The notes: a model not told the origin generated them from the sequence alone. A stretch of 53,848 bases of DNA from Desulfohalobiaceae bacterium (GCA_021737615.1 JAIPDR010000003.1:1-53848); one strand, 5' to 3'. Positions 1 to 9,340 are shown, numbered from the stretch's first letter. Translations and numbers: made by a program.

Positions 1-89
1 ATTTATCCAGGGGCTGCGGGTTGAAGAACCCCTTATGATTGAAAAAGGAATGACATCCCCACGAGCAGCTTTCCACAGATAGTTAGTCA

Positions 90-229
90 CTGAACGAAAA
101 CAGTGATTGGACGTAAACCTGCCCGGTTACGAGGAACAAGAAATCTTGAAATCGCAATGTATTTAAATACATGAGGATTTCAAAATCTGGCCGTGACCAA
201 GTAGATGGGTCAGTTTTCGTCCAAGCACT
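90..229. repeat. MITE-like inverted-repeat element upstream of gltX
   Basis: The 300 bases before gltX contain no gene. Imperfect terminal inverted repeats are visible at 102-123 and 206-229 (about AGTGNTTGGACGNAAAC on each side). Between them is a long palindromic core around 141-190, including the 16-base palindrome ATGTATTTAAATACAT flanked by GATTTCAA-type arms. The left edge, beginning CTGAACGAAAAC at 90, recurs at 14780-14808 and in inverted orientation at 31961-32009. That structure suggests a small non-autonomous mobile element or a repeated palindromic unit, but no transposase is present and no target-site duplication was identified. Confidence 0.5.
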
Positions 230-300
230 AATTCGAACCTGAACTCCAGGCTCCTTGCCCCCTCAATCAGACAATTTCCCTGCTACAAGACGGAGAAAAG

Positions 301-1704
301 ATGAGTAACATCGTGACCAGATTTCCCCCCAGCCCCACCGGCCATCTGCATATCGGAGGGGCCAGAACCGCCCTTTTCAACTGGCTTTATGCCCGTTGCA
401 ATCAGGGCAAATTCATTCTGAGAATCGAAGACACGGACACAGAACGCTCCACACGGGAAATGACCGATTCCATTCTGGAAGCCATGGACTGGCTCGGCCT
501 TGACTGGGATGAAGGCCCTTATTTCCAGAGCGAACGTTTGGCCTTCTACCAGGAGCAGATCGAGGCGCTTCTGGAATCCGGCCTGGCCTACTACTGCGGA
601 TGCACCCCGGAGGAGGTCGAGGCCATGCGCAAAGAAGCCTGGGAAAAGGGGGAAAAGCCGAAATACAACGGCAGATGCCGCGATCTAGGGCTCGGCCCCG
701 GTCCGGGACGGGTGGTTCGCCTGAAAGCCCCCTTGGACGGTCAGACCGTGTTCCAGGACCTGATCAAGGGGATCAATGCCGTGGACAACCGGGAACTCGA
801 CGATTTTATCCTGAGACGGGCCGACAATACCCCGACCTACAATCTGGCTGTAGTCGTAGACGACGCCCTCATGGGGGTCACCTGCATCCTGAGGGGGGAC
901 GACCATATCAGTAACACCCCCAAGCAGGTCATGCTCTACCAGGCTCTGGGCTTTGCCCTGCCAGATTTCGGCCATGTCCCCATGATTCTCGGCCCGGACA
1001 AGAAGAGGCTGAGCAAAAGGCACGGCGCGATGTCCGTGCTTGAGTACAGAGAACAGGGCTATCTGCCGGAAGCACTGATCAACTATCTGGTTCGCCTGGG
1101 CTGGTCCCATGGGGATCAGGAGCTTTTCTCCCGAGAGGAACTGGTCGACAAGTTTTCCCTGAAAAACCTGGGCAAGTCGGCCTGCATCTTCAACCCGGAA
1201 AAGCTGGACTGGGTCAACAGCCAGCATATCAAAAGCAAACAGCCTGCTGAACTGGCCGGACCGCTGGTCTTGAGACTGCAGAACAGAGGTCTGTCCGGTC
1301 TTGATCGCGGATACGCGGAGAAGATAGTCCCCCTGCTCCAGCCCCGGGTCAAGACTCTGGAACAGCTGGCCGAGCAGGCCGTATTCTTCGTCCTGCCGGA
1401 CCAGGATCTTAACTATGACCGGGAGATGCTTGAAACCTGTTTCACCCCGGAAATCAAAGGGTATCTGCAGGAGCTGCTCGCTGAACTGAATGGGCTGGAA
1501 GATTTTTCCAGAGGGGGTCTCGAACAGTTGCTGGGAGAATTTTTGAAAGAAAAGGGGATCAAATTCAAATTACTGGCCCAGCCGATCCGCATTGCCCTGA
1601 GCGGCAAAAAAGCCAGCCCCGGGCTGTTTGAAACCATGGAGGTCCTGGGCAGGGAGCGGGTCCTGAATCGCCTGGGCCGGGTTCTGGAGATGCTGGATGC
1701 CTAG
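301..1704 (+). CDS. gltX: Glutamyl-tRNA synthetase
   Basis: Class I aminoacyl-tRNA synthetase that charges tRNA(Glu) with glutamate in the cytoplasm. The 467-residue length is normal for a bacterial GluRS. The HIGH-type signature PSPTGHLHIGG lies at residues 10-20 and the KMSKS-type motif KKRLSKR at about 234-240, followed by the helical anticodon-binding domain. A GGAG five bases before the ATG supports this start. The gene is transcribed alone, with a repeat element upstream and a strong hairpin (1718-1746) separating it from convergent rpmB. Whether it also charges tRNA(Gln) cannot be read from this window. Confidence 0.98.
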   Translation: MSNIVTRFPPSPTGHLHIGGARTALFNWLYARCNQGKFILRIEDTDTERSTREMTDSILEAMDWLGLDWDEGPYFQSERLAFYQEQIEALLESGLAYYCGCTPEEVEAMRKEAWEKGEKPKYNGRCRDLGLGPGPGRVVRLKAPLDGQTVFQDLIKGINAVDNRELDDFILRRADNTPTYNLAVVVDDALMGVTCILRGDDHISNTPKQVMLYQALGFALPDFGHVPMILGPDKKRLSKRHGAMSVLEYREQGYLPEALINYLVRLGWSHGDQELFSREELVDKFSLKNLGKSACIFNPEKLDWVNSQHIKSKQPAELAGPLVLRLQNRGLSGLDRGYAEKIVPLLQPRVKTLEQLAEQAVFFVLPDQDLNYDREMLETCFTPEIKGYLQELLAELNGLEDFSRGGLEQLLGEFLKEKGIKFKLLAQPIRIALSGKKASPGLFETMEVLGRERVLNRLGRVLEMLDA

Positions 1705-1717
1705 CCGTAGTTTTTCC

Positions 1718-1746
1718 GGAGCAGACCTGCCGGGCAGGTCTGCTCC
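1718..1746. terminator. Hairpin between convergent gltX and rpmB
   Basis: A perfect 13-base-pair stem (1718-1730 with 1734-1746, loop CGG) lies just after the gltX stop and just before the rpmB stop. It is preceded by a T run and followed by an A run, so the stem can extend with a small bulge. The T run is on the 5' side of the stem in both directions, unlike a textbook intrinsic terminator, but the position suits a shared bidirectional 3' end. Confidence 0.6.
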
Positions 1747-1753
1747 AAAAAAA

Positions 1754-1954
1754 CTAATGGACTCTCGGTTTGACCACGGCCCCGGTTCTCAGGCAGCGGG
1801 AGCAGACCGTGATCCGTTTGACCTCTCCGGAGTCCAACTGGGCCCTGACATTTTGGAGATTGGGCTTGAAGCGGCGTTTGCTCTTGTTGTTGGCGTGACT
1901 GACATTGTTGCCCACTAATGGTTTTTTTCCGCAAATATCGCAACGCGCGGCCAT
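1754..1954 (-). CDS. rpmB: 50S ribosomal protein L28
   Basis: Small protein of the large ribosomal subunit, 66 residues, recognised by its start [23 protein letters not shown] and the body motif KRRFKPNLQ. It has two CxxC pairs (CDIC near residues 5-8 and CSRC in the second half), so it is the zinc-binding form of L28. AGGAGG precedes the ATG by a normal distance. It is transcribed divergently from the DUF177-rpmF-plsX group across about 240 bases. Confidence 0.97.
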   Translation of the reverse strand: MAARCDICGKKPLVGNNVSHANNKSKRRFKPNLQNVRAQLDSGEVKRITVCSRCLRTGAVVKPRVH

Positions 1955-2195
1955 ATATTACCTCCTGAAATTTTTGTAGCGTTTATTCTCGTCTGCAGAC
2001 AATCCCGGTCCCTCGGGACACCCAGGCCCAGGGCTACAATTCTTCGGCCTGCATCCCGGAGAAAAAGACCGATGCTCCCCTGGGCTTGCCCCAAGCAAAG
2101 TGCCGACTCTACCTGCTGTTTTACGAAAAGGCAAGCCTTTGACCTTGACAAATTAAGGAAGAAATAAGTAAGTATGTTTGTTTCGCGAGGCTTTT

Positions 2196-2723
2196 ATGTC
2201 TGATTTCTGGTTATCGATCAAGGATCTTCCTGAGCAGGGCCGGGAATTCGAAGTTTCCGATCAGGAAGTATGGACGGTTCCCATCCGGGAATTTAATATC
2301 CAGGCCAGCATCACCAGGAATCTTCATGCCCGTTTTTCCATTTTTCCCGGGCAAAACGGGTACTTGATCAGGGGCGTTTTGCGCGGCGCCGTCAAGATCC
2401 CCTGCGATCGCTGTTCGGCTGCAGAGGAAATCGGGCTCGATGCGGCATTTGAATTTTTTGAAGAGTCCGGGCCTGTTACGGACAAGGGTTTCGGAGGCCA
2501 GAGTATTCTCCGCTTCAGTCAAGGCCTTCCGGAAATCAACGCCGGAGCTATGCTCTGGGAACAATTTTTGCTGACGCAGCCGATAAAGCATCTCTGCTCT
2601 GACAAATGTCAGGGATTGTGCCCGAAGTGCGGCCAAAACCTGAACCTCGCCGACTGCGGCTGCGACCGGGACGAAGCGGATCCAAGAATGGCAATCTTCA
2701 GAAACCTGAAAATCAATACTTGA
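2196..2723 (+). CDS. YceD/DUF177 family protein
   Basis: Member of the YceD/DUF177 family, usually encoded directly upstream of rpmF, as here (10 bases). The family has been linked to 23S rRNA maturation and ribosome assembly, but its biochemistry is not well settled. The C-terminal part carries a cysteine cluster ([14 protein letters not shown], then CGCD) that looks like a zinc site, shared by many members. I chose the ATG at 2196, which follows GCGAGG by five bases, over an upstream TTG at 2178; this gives 175 residues. A TTGACA at 2145-2150 could be a -35 box but no convincing -10 follows. Confidence 0.88.
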   Translation: MSDFWLSIKDLPEQGREFEVSDQEVWTVPIREFNIQASITRNLHARFSIFPGQNGYLIRGVLRGAVKIPCDRCSAAEEIGLDAAFEFFEESGPVTDKGFGGQSILRFSQGLPEINAGAMLWEQFLLTQPIKHLCSDKCQGLCPKCGQNLNLADCGCDRDEADPRMAIFRNLKINT

Positions 2724-2733
2724 GAGGAAAATC

Positions 2734-2916
2734 ATGGCTGTACCCAAGAAAAAGACATCCAAATCCAAAAAAAACATGCGGCGATCCCACCACAGGGTCC
2801 CCACACCGACAGTGATCAACTGCGAATGCGGCGAGCCGAGCCTCCCGCACAGGGTCTGCCCCTCCTGCGGCCAATACCGGGGGAGGCAGGTCTTAAGGAA
2901 GGAAGATGCAGAATAA
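2734..2916 (+). CDS. rpmF: 50S ribosomal protein L32
   Basis: Large-subunit ribosomal protein of 60 residues. It begins [20 protein letters not shown], the usual lysine-rich L32 start, and then has a four-cysteine zinc ribbon ([18 protein letters not shown]). GAGAGGAAAATC precedes the start. It is translationally linked to plsX, whose ATG lies within its last 11 bases, the common rpmF-plsX coupling of ribosome and phospholipid genes. Confidence 0.97.
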   Translation: MAVPKKKTSKSKKNMRRSHHRVPTPTVINCECGEPSLPHRVCPSCGQYRGRQVLRKEDAE

Positions 2917-3991
2917 CCCCCCACGGGTTGCAGTAGACGTCATGGGCGGGGATTTCGGTCCTCATGTGACCATCCCCGGAGCCTTGCTGGCCGCCAGGAA
3001 ACAGAACATCCCGCTTCTGCTGGCCGGGCACAAGGCGACCATACTTTCAGAACTGGAAAAGCATAACCTGCACGATCTGGATATCGAGATTGAACATGCG
3101 GATGAAGTGGCGGCCATGAACGACAAACCCTCCCACATCCGCCGCAGGAAGAATACTTCGATTCAGGCCGCTTTTAATTCGGTCAAGGAACAAAAAGCCA
3201 AGGGCGTGGTCAGCGCCGGGCACACCGGGGTTACCCTGGCCACCGGGATGTTTACCCTGGGCCGCCTCAAGGGGATAGAACGCCCCGGGCTGGCCGCCAT
3301 CATGCCCAGAGAAAACACACCGCTGATCATTATAGACGTTGGAGCCAATGTGGACTCCAAACCGCGGCACCTGGTCCAGTTCGCGATCATGGCCGAAGCC
3401 CTGGCCAAGAATGTCCTCAAGGTCAAAGAACCCAGGGTGGGGCTCTTGAGCATCGGTGAAGAACAGGGCAAAGGCAACGCCCAGGTCAACGAGGCCTTTA
3501 CCCTTTTAAAGAAAACCACTCTCAACTTCACCGGCAACGTAGAGGGTCGCGACCTGTTTGACGGGACCCTGGACATTGCAGTCTGCGACGGGTTTGTCGG
3601 CAATGTTATTCTCAAGATGAGCGAAGGCTGGGGAAAGACCATCAGTGGACTCCTGCGGCAGGAATTCAAAACCGGCTTCTGGTCCAAAATGGGCTCATTC
3701 CTTTCCGTCTCCGCCTTCAAGCGCTTTTCGCAGCGCCTCGATTATGAAGAATACGGGGGAGCCCCTTTGTTGGGACTCAAGGAATCCGCCTTTGTCTGTC
3801 ACGGATCCTCCGGACAGAGGGCGATCCAGAATGCCGTGACCATGACGGCCTCCTTTATAAACAACCGGACCAATGAAGACATCAGGGAGCGCCTCGAATC
3901 GCATCCGGAGATGAGCAAATTTCACCGCTTTAAAAATTTACTCCACACAGCGGGCAAAGGGCAGCCGGAATCAGATGAAGATAATGCCTGA
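2906..3991 (+). CDS. plsX: Phosphate acyltransferase PlsX
   Basis: PlsX makes acyl-phosphate from acyl-ACP, the first step of the PlsX/PlsY route to lysophosphatidic acid at the membrane. The N-terminus has the diagnostic [12 protein letters not shown] motif and the 361-residue length fits. AAGGAAGG before the ATG, inside the end of rpmF, supports the start. In other Desulfovibrionales I would expect fabH next; here 66 non-coding bases lead straight to fabG. Confidence 0.97.
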   Translation: MQNNPPRVAVDVMGGDFGPHVTIPGALLAARKQNIPLLLAGHKATILSELEKHNLHDLDIEIEHADEVAAMNDKPSHIRRRKNTSIQAAFNSVKEQKAKGVVSAGHTGVTLATGMFTLGRLKGIERPGLAAIMPRENTPLIIIDVGANVDSKPRHLVQFAIMAEALAKNVLKVKEPRVGLLSIGEEQGKGNAQVNEAFTLLKKTTLNFTGNVEGRDLFDGTLDIAVCDGFVGNVILKMSEGWGKTISGLLRQEFKTGFWSKMGSFLSVSAFKRFSQRLDYEEYGGAPLLGLKESAFVCHGSSGQRAIQNAVTMTASFINNRTNEDIRERLESHPEMSKFHRFKNLLHTAGKGQPESDEDNA

Positions 3992-4057
3992 AGCAAAGAA
4001 TCGACGACATTTTTTTGGTCATGACTAAACACTTTAAACAAGGGCCGGGGCTGGACA

Positions 4058-4801
4058 ATGACTGAACTTCAGGAAACCGTTCTGGTCACCGGGGGCTCCA
4101 GGGGCATCGGCCGGGCGATTGCCGAAACCATGGGCGCCAGGGGCTGGCAGGTCTTCTTGACCTATGTGCATCAACAGGAACAGGCCGAAGATGTCTGCCG
4201 CCGGATCATGTCCAATGGCGGCAAGGCTGAGGCCTTTGCCCTGGACATCAGTGACCGGGACGGTGTGGCCGCCTTTTTTAAAGAGAAGATCAAGGGCAGG
4301 ATCCATCTCGGTGTACTGGTCAACAACGCCGGTCTGACCAAAGACGGCCTCCTGCTGCGGATGAAAAGAAACGACTGGGACTCTGTGCTCAGTGTCAATC
4401 TGGACGGCCCGTTTGCCTGCCTGCAGGAGGCCGCGAAAATAATGATCAGACAGAAAAAAGGCAGGATCATCAACATCTCATCCGTTGTCGGCCAGTCCGG
4501 CAACCCCGGACAGGCCAACTACTGCGCGGCAAAAGCCGGAATCATCGGTTTGACCAAATCCGCGGCCCAGGAACTCGGGGTGCGAAACATCACGGTCAAC
4601 GCGGTTGCCCCGGGCTTTGTTTCCACGGATATGACCAGGGATCTCGACTCCGAGGCCCGGAAAAAATTCCTGGAGCGAATTCCTCTGGGAAGGCTTGGAG
4701 AACCGGAAGACATCGCCGAAACAGTAGCCTGGCTGGCCTCTGACCGGGCCGCGTACATCACCGGACAGGTCATCGCTGTGAACGGCGGTCTGTACATGTA
4801 A
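4058..4801 (+). CDS. fabG: 3-oxoacyl-[ACP] reductase
   Basis: Short-chain dehydrogenase that reduces beta-ketoacyl-ACP with NADPH in the fatty acid elongation cycle. The Rossmann signature VTGGSRGIGRAIA is at the N-terminus, NNAGLTKDGLL follows, and the catalytic Ser with Tyr-x3-Lys is seen in NISSVVGQSG and ANYCAAKAG. The tail GQVIAVNGGLYM is typical of FabG. Its place between plsX and acpP supports the fatty acid assignment over another SDR role. Confidence 0.96.
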   Translation: MTELQETVLVTGGSRGIGRAIAETMGARGWQVFLTYVHQQEQAEDVCRRIMSNGGKAEAFALDISDRDGVAAFFKEKIKGRIHLGVLVNNAGLTKDGLLLRMKRNDWDSVLSVNLDGPFACLQEAAKIMIRQKKGRIINISSVVGQSGNPGQANYCAAKAGIIGLTKSAAQELGVRNITVNAVAPGFVSTDMTRDLDSEARKKFLERIPLGRLGEPEDIAETVAWLASDRAAYITGQVIAVNGGLYM

Positions 4802-4943
4802 CAGGCGATACAAATTATTGCAGACGCGCTCCAGGACGTTCACCCCTGGAACATTACTGGATCATGGACCGAGGGAGGCTCAACAACCGCCCTCTCTTTT
4901 CAGCAACAAATGACCGCGACTACTAATCTTATCAGGAGGAATC

Positions 4944-5177
4944 ATGTCGGTACTGGAAAAAATTAGAAATATCGTTTCAGAACAGCTGGATGTCGATCCC
5001 CAGGACATCAAACCCGAATCCGCCTTTGTCGACGATCTCGGGGCCGACTCTCTGGATCTGACCGAACTGATCATGGCCATGGAAGATGAATTCGAACTGG
5101 AAATAGACGACGAGGAAGCCCAGAACCTGCGGACCGTGGATGACGCCATCAAATATATTGAATCCCGGCAACAGTAA
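4944..5177 (+). CDS. acpP: Acyl carrier protein
   Basis: Acidic 77-residue carrier that holds growing acyl chains on a 4'-phosphopantetheine arm. The attachment site is Ser36 in the motif DDLGADSLDLTEL. A strong AGGAGG precedes the ATG. It lies between fabG and fabF, as in most bacterial fatty acid clusters. The downstream gap of 269 bases before fabF has several small hairpins (for example around GAGGGG at 5226 with CCCTC at 5248) but no gene that I can support. Confidence 0.98.
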   Translation: MSVLEKIRNIVSEQLDVDPQDIKPESAFVDDLGADSLDLTELIMAMEDEFELEIDDEEAQNLRTVDDAIKYIESRQQ

Positions 5178-5446
5178 AGAATAACCGGAAAAAAACAGGC
5201 ATCAGTGTCGTGCAGAAAGCGCCTTGAGGGGATGTATACTGCTAAGCCCTCGTTCTTTTGAAAGCAGTCCTTACCGAGTGAGACCATTTTTGTTTGCCGG
5301 AGAAAAAAACAGGTCTTGGTTCGATATATCCCCCGGGGCGTTTCATGTTTATCATAAGAAAGCGCCCGGCCGGAAACAAGGCATAATGTAATGAGCAAAA
5401 GCAGCCAAACGCTGTTTCGGGGAAAATCCTCAGCAGGAGGGAGCAT

Positions 5447-6694
5447 ATGGTAGGGAAAAGAGTCGTAGTGACCGGCATGGCAACAGTCTCGCCTCTCGGG
5501 AACGACCTGGAAACCAGCTGGTCGGGTCTTGTCTCCGGTAGATCCGGTATCGGTCCGATAACCAGATTCGACTGCAGTCGATACTCCACGCGAATTGCCG
5601 GAGAGATTAAAGATTTCAATCCGGAAGACTTTATTCCCCGAAAACAGATCCGGCGCATGGACCGTTTCAATCAGTACGCCATGGCCTGTTCCAAGATGCT
5701 CCTTGAACACTCGGGTTTTAAGATCAACCAGGAAAACGACAATTACACCGGCATCCTCCTCGGATGCGGGCTGGGGGGACTGGAGACCATCGAGGAGTTT
5801 CACACCAAGCTTATCAAACGGGGGCCGGAGAAAATCTCCCCTTTTTATATTCCCAAACTCATCTCCAATATGGCCACCGGGCAAATAGCCATAGAAACCG
5901 GGGCCAAGGGCCCGAATCTGGTGACGACTTCCGCCTGCGCCTCCGGGGTCCACAGCATCGGCTACGCCTATTCCGACATAAAACTCGGACGGGTCAACGC
6001 CATGATTTCCGGAGGCACGGAAGCCACCATCACCCCGATGGGCATCGCCGGCTTTACCGCGATGAAGGCTCTCTCCACCAGGAACGATGATCCGGGAAAG
6101 GCCTCCCGGCCCTTTGATAAAGACCGGGACGGATTCGTGCCTGCAGAGGGCTGCGGGCTGATCCTCCTGGAATCTCTGGATCACGCCCTTGCACGAGGTG
6201 CCAGGATTTATGCTGAAGTCTGCGGATTCGGGGCTTCGGCCGACGCCTATCACATCACTGCCCCGGATGAGAGCGGAGCGGGCATGGCCAAGGCTATGCA
6301 GGTCGCTATCCAGGAAGCCGAGATTTCTCCGGATGACATCGACCACATAAACGCCCACGGCACCTCCACCATCTGGAACGACATCTGTGAGACCAGGGCC
6401 ATAAAGCGGGTCTTCGGCAGCCATGCCTATGATATTCCCATTTCCGCCAACAAATCCATGATCGGACACATGCTGGGGGCTGCCGGCGGCATAGAGAGCG
6501 TGTTCAGCGTCATGAGCCTCTATCAGGGAGTGCTCCCCGGGACCGTCAATGTGGAAGAACAGGACCCCGAGTGCGACCTGGACTATGTAGTCGAGGGGAC
6601 CAGAAAAAAGGACATAAACTACGTCCTCTGCAATTCATTCGGATTCGGCGGGACAAACGCCTGCATCCTCTATAAGAAATTTGAAAAACCTTAA
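5447..6694 (+). CDS. fabF: 3-oxoacyl-[ACP] synthase II
   Basis: Condensing enzyme that extends acyl-ACP with malonyl-ACP. It has the thiolase-fold Cys-His-His triad: Cys164 in TTSACASGVHS, one His in NAHGTST and one in SMIGHMLGAAGG. The 415-residue length matches FabF. AGGAGG precedes the ATG by a normal distance. Downstream, where glyA commonly lies in relatives as I recall them, there is a heptamer-periodic inverted repeat and then the dCMP deaminase. Confidence 0.97.
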   Translation: MVGKRVVVTGMATVSPLGNDLETSWSGLVSGRSGIGPITRFDCSRYSTRIAGEIKDFNPEDFIPRKQIRRMDRFNQYAMACSKMLLEHSGFKINQENDNYTGILLGCGLGGLETIEEFHTKLIKRGPEKISPFYIPKLISNMATGQIAIETGAKGPNLVTTSACASGVHSIGYAYSDIKLGRVNAMISGGTEATITPMGIAGFTAMKALSTRNDDPGKASRPFDKDRDGFVPAEGCGLILLESLDHALARGARIYAEVCGFGASADAYHITAPDESGAGMAKAMQVAIQEAEISPDDIDHINAHGTSTIWNDICETRAIKRVFGSHAYDIPISANKSMIGHMLGAAGGIESVFSVMSLYQGVLPGTVNVEEQDPECDLDYVVEGTRKKDINYVLCNSFGFGGTNACILYKKFEKP

Positions 6695-6719
6695 AGCGAG
6701 CTTCGCCCGCAACCCAAAA

Positions 6720-6836
6720 GGTTCCAGGTTCACGGTTCACGGTCAAGAAAAAGAAAATAGCCCTCTGACCTATCCAGTCTTTTTCTTAACTTCTTCCTCT
6801 TCAAACCGTGAACCGTGAACCCGGAACCGTGAACCT
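6720..6836. repeat. Heptamer-periodic inverted repeat after fabF
   Basis: The left part (6720-6745) is a tandem of GGTTCAC-type heptamers and the right part (6804-6836) is the inverted form built of AACCGTG units. A second complementary pair lies inside: AAGAAAAAGA near 6745 and TCTTTTTCTT near 6778. The whole gap between fabF and the deaminase can therefore fold into one long hairpin and may act as a 3' end. Related heptamer-periodic sequences are at 7409-7432, 20201-20347, 28372-28416 and around 33040-33095. Confidence 0.65.
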
Positions 6837-6848
6837 AAAATCAGGATT

Positions 6849-7310
6849 ATGTCTCGTCTTCCCTGGCCTCAATATTTCATGGAAATCGCCCATCTGGTAG
6901 CCGACCGGTCCACCTGCCTGAGGCGAAAGGTGGGTGCGCTGGCCGTCAAGGACAAGCGCATCCTGGCTACTGGTTACAACGGAGCCCCGACCGGGCTGAG
7001 ACACTGCCGGGAGACTGGATGCCTGCGGGAACAGCTCGGAGTTTCCTCCGGAGAACGACACGAACTCTGCCGCAGCCTGCATGCCGAACAAAACGTGATC
7101 ATCCAGGCCGCCGTTCACGGCATTCCCCTGGCTGGAGCCGATCTGTACTGCACGGATCAGCCCTGCCTCATCTGCGCCAAGATGCTGATCAACGCGAATT
7201 TCCGGAAGATCTACTTCGCAAAGGGCTATCCTGACGAACTGGCCGTGGCCATGCTTGACGAATCCGCGACCGGGTACGAACTCCTGGAAGCCAAAAGCTC
7301 CGGGTTTTAG
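6849..7310 (+). CDS. dCMP deaminase family protein (ComEB-like)
   Basis: Zinc-dependent deoxycytidylate deaminase of the cytidine/deoxycytidylate deaminase superfamily, which makes dUMP for thymidylate synthesis. The zinc and proton-shuttle motifs are visible as [11 protein letters not shown] and PCLICAKM. An extra Cys/His-rich stretch ([11 protein letters not shown], then [11 protein letters not shown]) precedes the HAE motif, as in other ComEB-type enzymes. It directly precedes ribD, itself a deaminase fusion, but the sequence is clearly of the dCMP type. No strong Shine-Dalgarno is visible. Confidence 0.9.
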   Translation: MSRLPWPQYFMEIAHLVADRSTCLRRKVGALAVKDKRILATGYNGAPTGLRHCRETGCLREQLGVSSGERHELCRSLHAEQNVIIQAAVHGIPLAGADLYCTDQPCLICAKMLINANFRKIYFAKGYPDELAVAMLDESATGYELLEAKSSGF

Positions 7311-7461
7311 AGTCCAGGATTTCAATGGCTGCACTTCAGACGCCGCTGGTCGGGCCGAACCTCTGTACCCTCCGGGAGCCGGCCGCCTCTGTGAGTCTGA
7401 GGACATGGACCCGAAACCCTGAACCGTGATTCGAAGACCTGGAATCCTCGAGCAGACATCT

Positions 7462-8598
7462 GTGAACATCCGGACAAAAGAACAAATCATGCACCAGGCC
7501 GTGAGCCTGGCCAGGCAAGGCCGGAGGACGGCCGCCCCGAATCCCTGCGTGGGTGCGGTACTCACCCTGGGCGACAAGATCGTTGCCTCTGGATACCATC
7601 GGCGATACGGGGGGGACCATGCCGAGGTAGAGGTGATCAACACGGCCCGGAAAATGGGAATCGACCTGAAACAGACGGTCTTGTGGGTCACCCTGGAACC
7701 CTGCAACCACTACGGTAAGACCCCGCCCTGCACCCGGGCCATCTTAGAGGCGGGCATCCCCCGGGTGATCGTCGGGACCAGAGACCCCAATTTCGGAGTC
7801 AAAGGCGGAGGGATCGAATTTCTGCGGGCCGGATCGGTCGAAGTGGAGACCGGAGTTGCCGAAGCGGCCTGCCTGGATCTCATCCGGGACTTTTTGGTCC
7901 GCCAAACCAAGCACAGGCCCTTCATCATCCTGAAACTGGCCTCGACCCTGGACGGCAGGATAGGGGCCAGGAACTCCAATTCATTCTGGATAACCGGCCC
8001 TGAAGCCAGAAAAGAGGTCCACCGGATGCGGGCAGAGGTCAACGGGGTCCTGGTCGGCGGCAGGACATTTTCTTCGGACAATCCGGGTCTGGACTGCCGG
8101 GACGCAGACTTGCCCGGCAAGACGCAGCCCCTGGCTCTGGTGGTTTCCAGCAACCTGCCCCGCGAACCTTCTGATTTCAAACTCCTCTCCCAGAGACCGG
8201 AACAGACCATTTTTTTGACCTCTTTTGAAGCAGCCGCTTCGAAACAGGCGGAAACGCTCAAGAGACTGGGAGTTGAAATCCGGCCCTTGCCCTTTCTTGG
8301 GACCGGGCTTGACCTTTTATCCGGAATGAAAGACCTTTACCAAACCCGTGACTGCTACAGCATCCTCTGTGAGGGAGGCGGACGACTGGCCGGCAGTCTT
8401 CTGGAACAGGAACTGGTGGATGAATTCCACCTCTTTCTGGCCCCCAAGATCCTGGGGGATGAACAGGGAATCCCCTCTGTTTCCGGACGAAGTCCCTTGC
8501 AGATGTCTGAGGCCATCGATTTTCGCCTGGCCGGCCAGGAACAGATCGGACCGGATCTCTGGCTGACCCTGTACCCGGCAGGGGATAAAAAGATTTAA
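7462..8598 (+). CDS. ribD: Riboflavin deaminase/reductase RibD
   Basis: Bifunctional enzyme: an N-terminal diaminohydroxyphosphoribosylaminopyrimidine deaminase and a C-terminal 5-amino-6-(5-phosphoribosylamino)uracil reductase. The deaminase zinc motif HAEVEVIN and PCNHYGKTPPC are in the first third; the RibD_C reductase begins near KLASTLDGRIG. The start is uncertain: GTG 7462 best fits the family N-terminus (about 10 residues before MHQAVSLARQG), but GTG 7426 and ATG 7489 are possible and none has a clear ribosome site. It is followed by ribE after 7 bases. Confidence 0.93.
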   Translation: MNIRTKEQIMHQAVSLARQGRRTAAPNPCVGAVLTLGDKIVASGYHRRYGGDHAEVEVINTARKMGIDLKQTVLWVTLEPCNHYGKTPPCTRAILEAGIPRVIVGTRDPNFGVKGGGIEFLRAGSVEVETGVAEAACLDLIRDFLVRQTKHRPFIILKLASTLDGRIGARNSNSFWITGPEARKEVHRMRAEVNGVLVGGRTFSSDNPGLDCRDADLPGKTQPLALVVSSNLPREPSDFKLLSQRPEQTIFLTSFEAAASKQAETLKRLGVEIRPLPFLGTGLDLLSGMKDLYQTRDCYSILCEGGGRLAGSLLEQELVDEFHLFLAPKILGDEQGIPSVSGRSPLQMSEAIDFRLAGQEQIGPDLWLTLYPAGDKKI

Positions 8599-8605
8599 TT
8601 GCGAT

Positions 8606-9274
8606 ATGTTCACTGGATTGATTCAAAGCAGAGGCACGGTCCTGAACGCGGACAAAAGAGGCCGCGAGCTCCGCTTGCGTATCCAGCCCCAGCGGTCCTT
8701 TTCCGGGCTGGTCCAGGGGGAAAGCATCGCCGTCAACGGCGTTTGTCTGACCGTAGAAGATTTTTCCGGGCCCAGGTTTTCGGCTTATGCCTCGGCCGAA
8801 ACCCTGCAGACCTCAGGCCTCGGCCGGTTGAAAGCCGGCGATTGCGTCAACCTGGAACGGGCCATGACTTTAAGCGACCGTCTGGGGGGCCATCTCGTCA
8901 GCGGGCATGTGGACTGTCAGGCCGAAGTCTCCTATTCGGTTGCGGAAGGGAGTTCCACCAGGTATGTCCTGGCCTTTGCCGATGAGTGGTCCGAACTGGT
9001 CGTGGCCAAGGGTTCCGTAGCCCTGGACGGTATCAGCCTGACGGTGAACAATTGCGGAAAGGGATTTCTGGAGGTAAATATCATCCCGGCCACGGCCGGG
9101 GAGACCACTGTCTCCAGCTGGAAACCCGGCACCAAGGTGAACATGGAAACAGATCTCATCGGCAAATACGTCAACCACATGCTCAAGGCCTGGACCGGTT
9201 CCGGCGGCCAGTCCCGGACCCGGGGATCCGGTCTGAGCCTGGATTTTCTGCAAAAACACGGCTTTGGAACCTAA
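8606..9274 (+). CDS. ribE: Riboflavin synthase alpha chain
   Basis: Dismutates two 6,7-dimethyl-8-ribityllumazines to riboflavin. It consists of two repeated lumazine-binding barrels; the start MFTGLIQSRGTV and the mid-protein GHLVSGHVDCQA and GSVALDGISLTVN are diagnostic. Length 222 residues is normal. The stop codon lies inside the left arm of a 17-base-pair hairpin (9271-9308). It belongs to a rib block ordered ribD-ribE-ribBA-ribH. Confidence 0.97.
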   Translation: MFTGLIQSRGTVLNADKRGRELRLRIQPQRSFSGLVQGESIAVNGVCLTVEDFSGPRFSAYASAETLQTSGLGRLKAGDCVNLERAMTLSDRLGGHLVSGHVDCQAEVSYSVAEGSSTRYVLAFADEWSELVVAKGSVALDGISLTVNNCGKGFLEVNIIPATAGETTVSSWKPGTKVNMETDLIGKYVNHMLKAWTGSGGQSRTRGSGLSLDFLQKHGFGT

Positions 9275-9308
9275 GATCCGGTTTTTGCGGACAAAAACCG
9301 GATCTTAG
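9271..9308. repeat. Perfect hairpin overlapping the ribE stop
   Basis: Perfect 17-base-pair stem (9271-9287 with 9292-9308, loop CGGA) that includes the ribE stop codon. Its ends carry ATCCGGTTTTTG, matching the ATCCRGTTT ends of hairpins at 26045-26095, 41837-41886 and 45592-45654. It could be a terminator or processing hairpin for ribDE, but only a weak T stretch follows. Confidence 0.6.
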
Positions 9309-9340
9309 TTTAATAGACAAGCTATTTAATTAAGTAAATT

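Noticed and set aside
1-80. Replication-origin signals
   Set aside because: One near match to a DnaA box (TTATCCAGG) is not enough; there is no cluster of boxes, AT-rich unwinding region or dnaA/dnaN neighbour.
4880-6469. 529-residue open reading frame on the minus strand
   Set aside because: It runs antisense to acpP and fabF, whose motifs are complete. The composition looks like a reverse-strand shadow.
7311-7461. FMN riboswitch upstream of ribD
   Set aside because: The conserved RFN sequence blocks were not found. The stretch has only a degenerate heptamer repeat near 7409.
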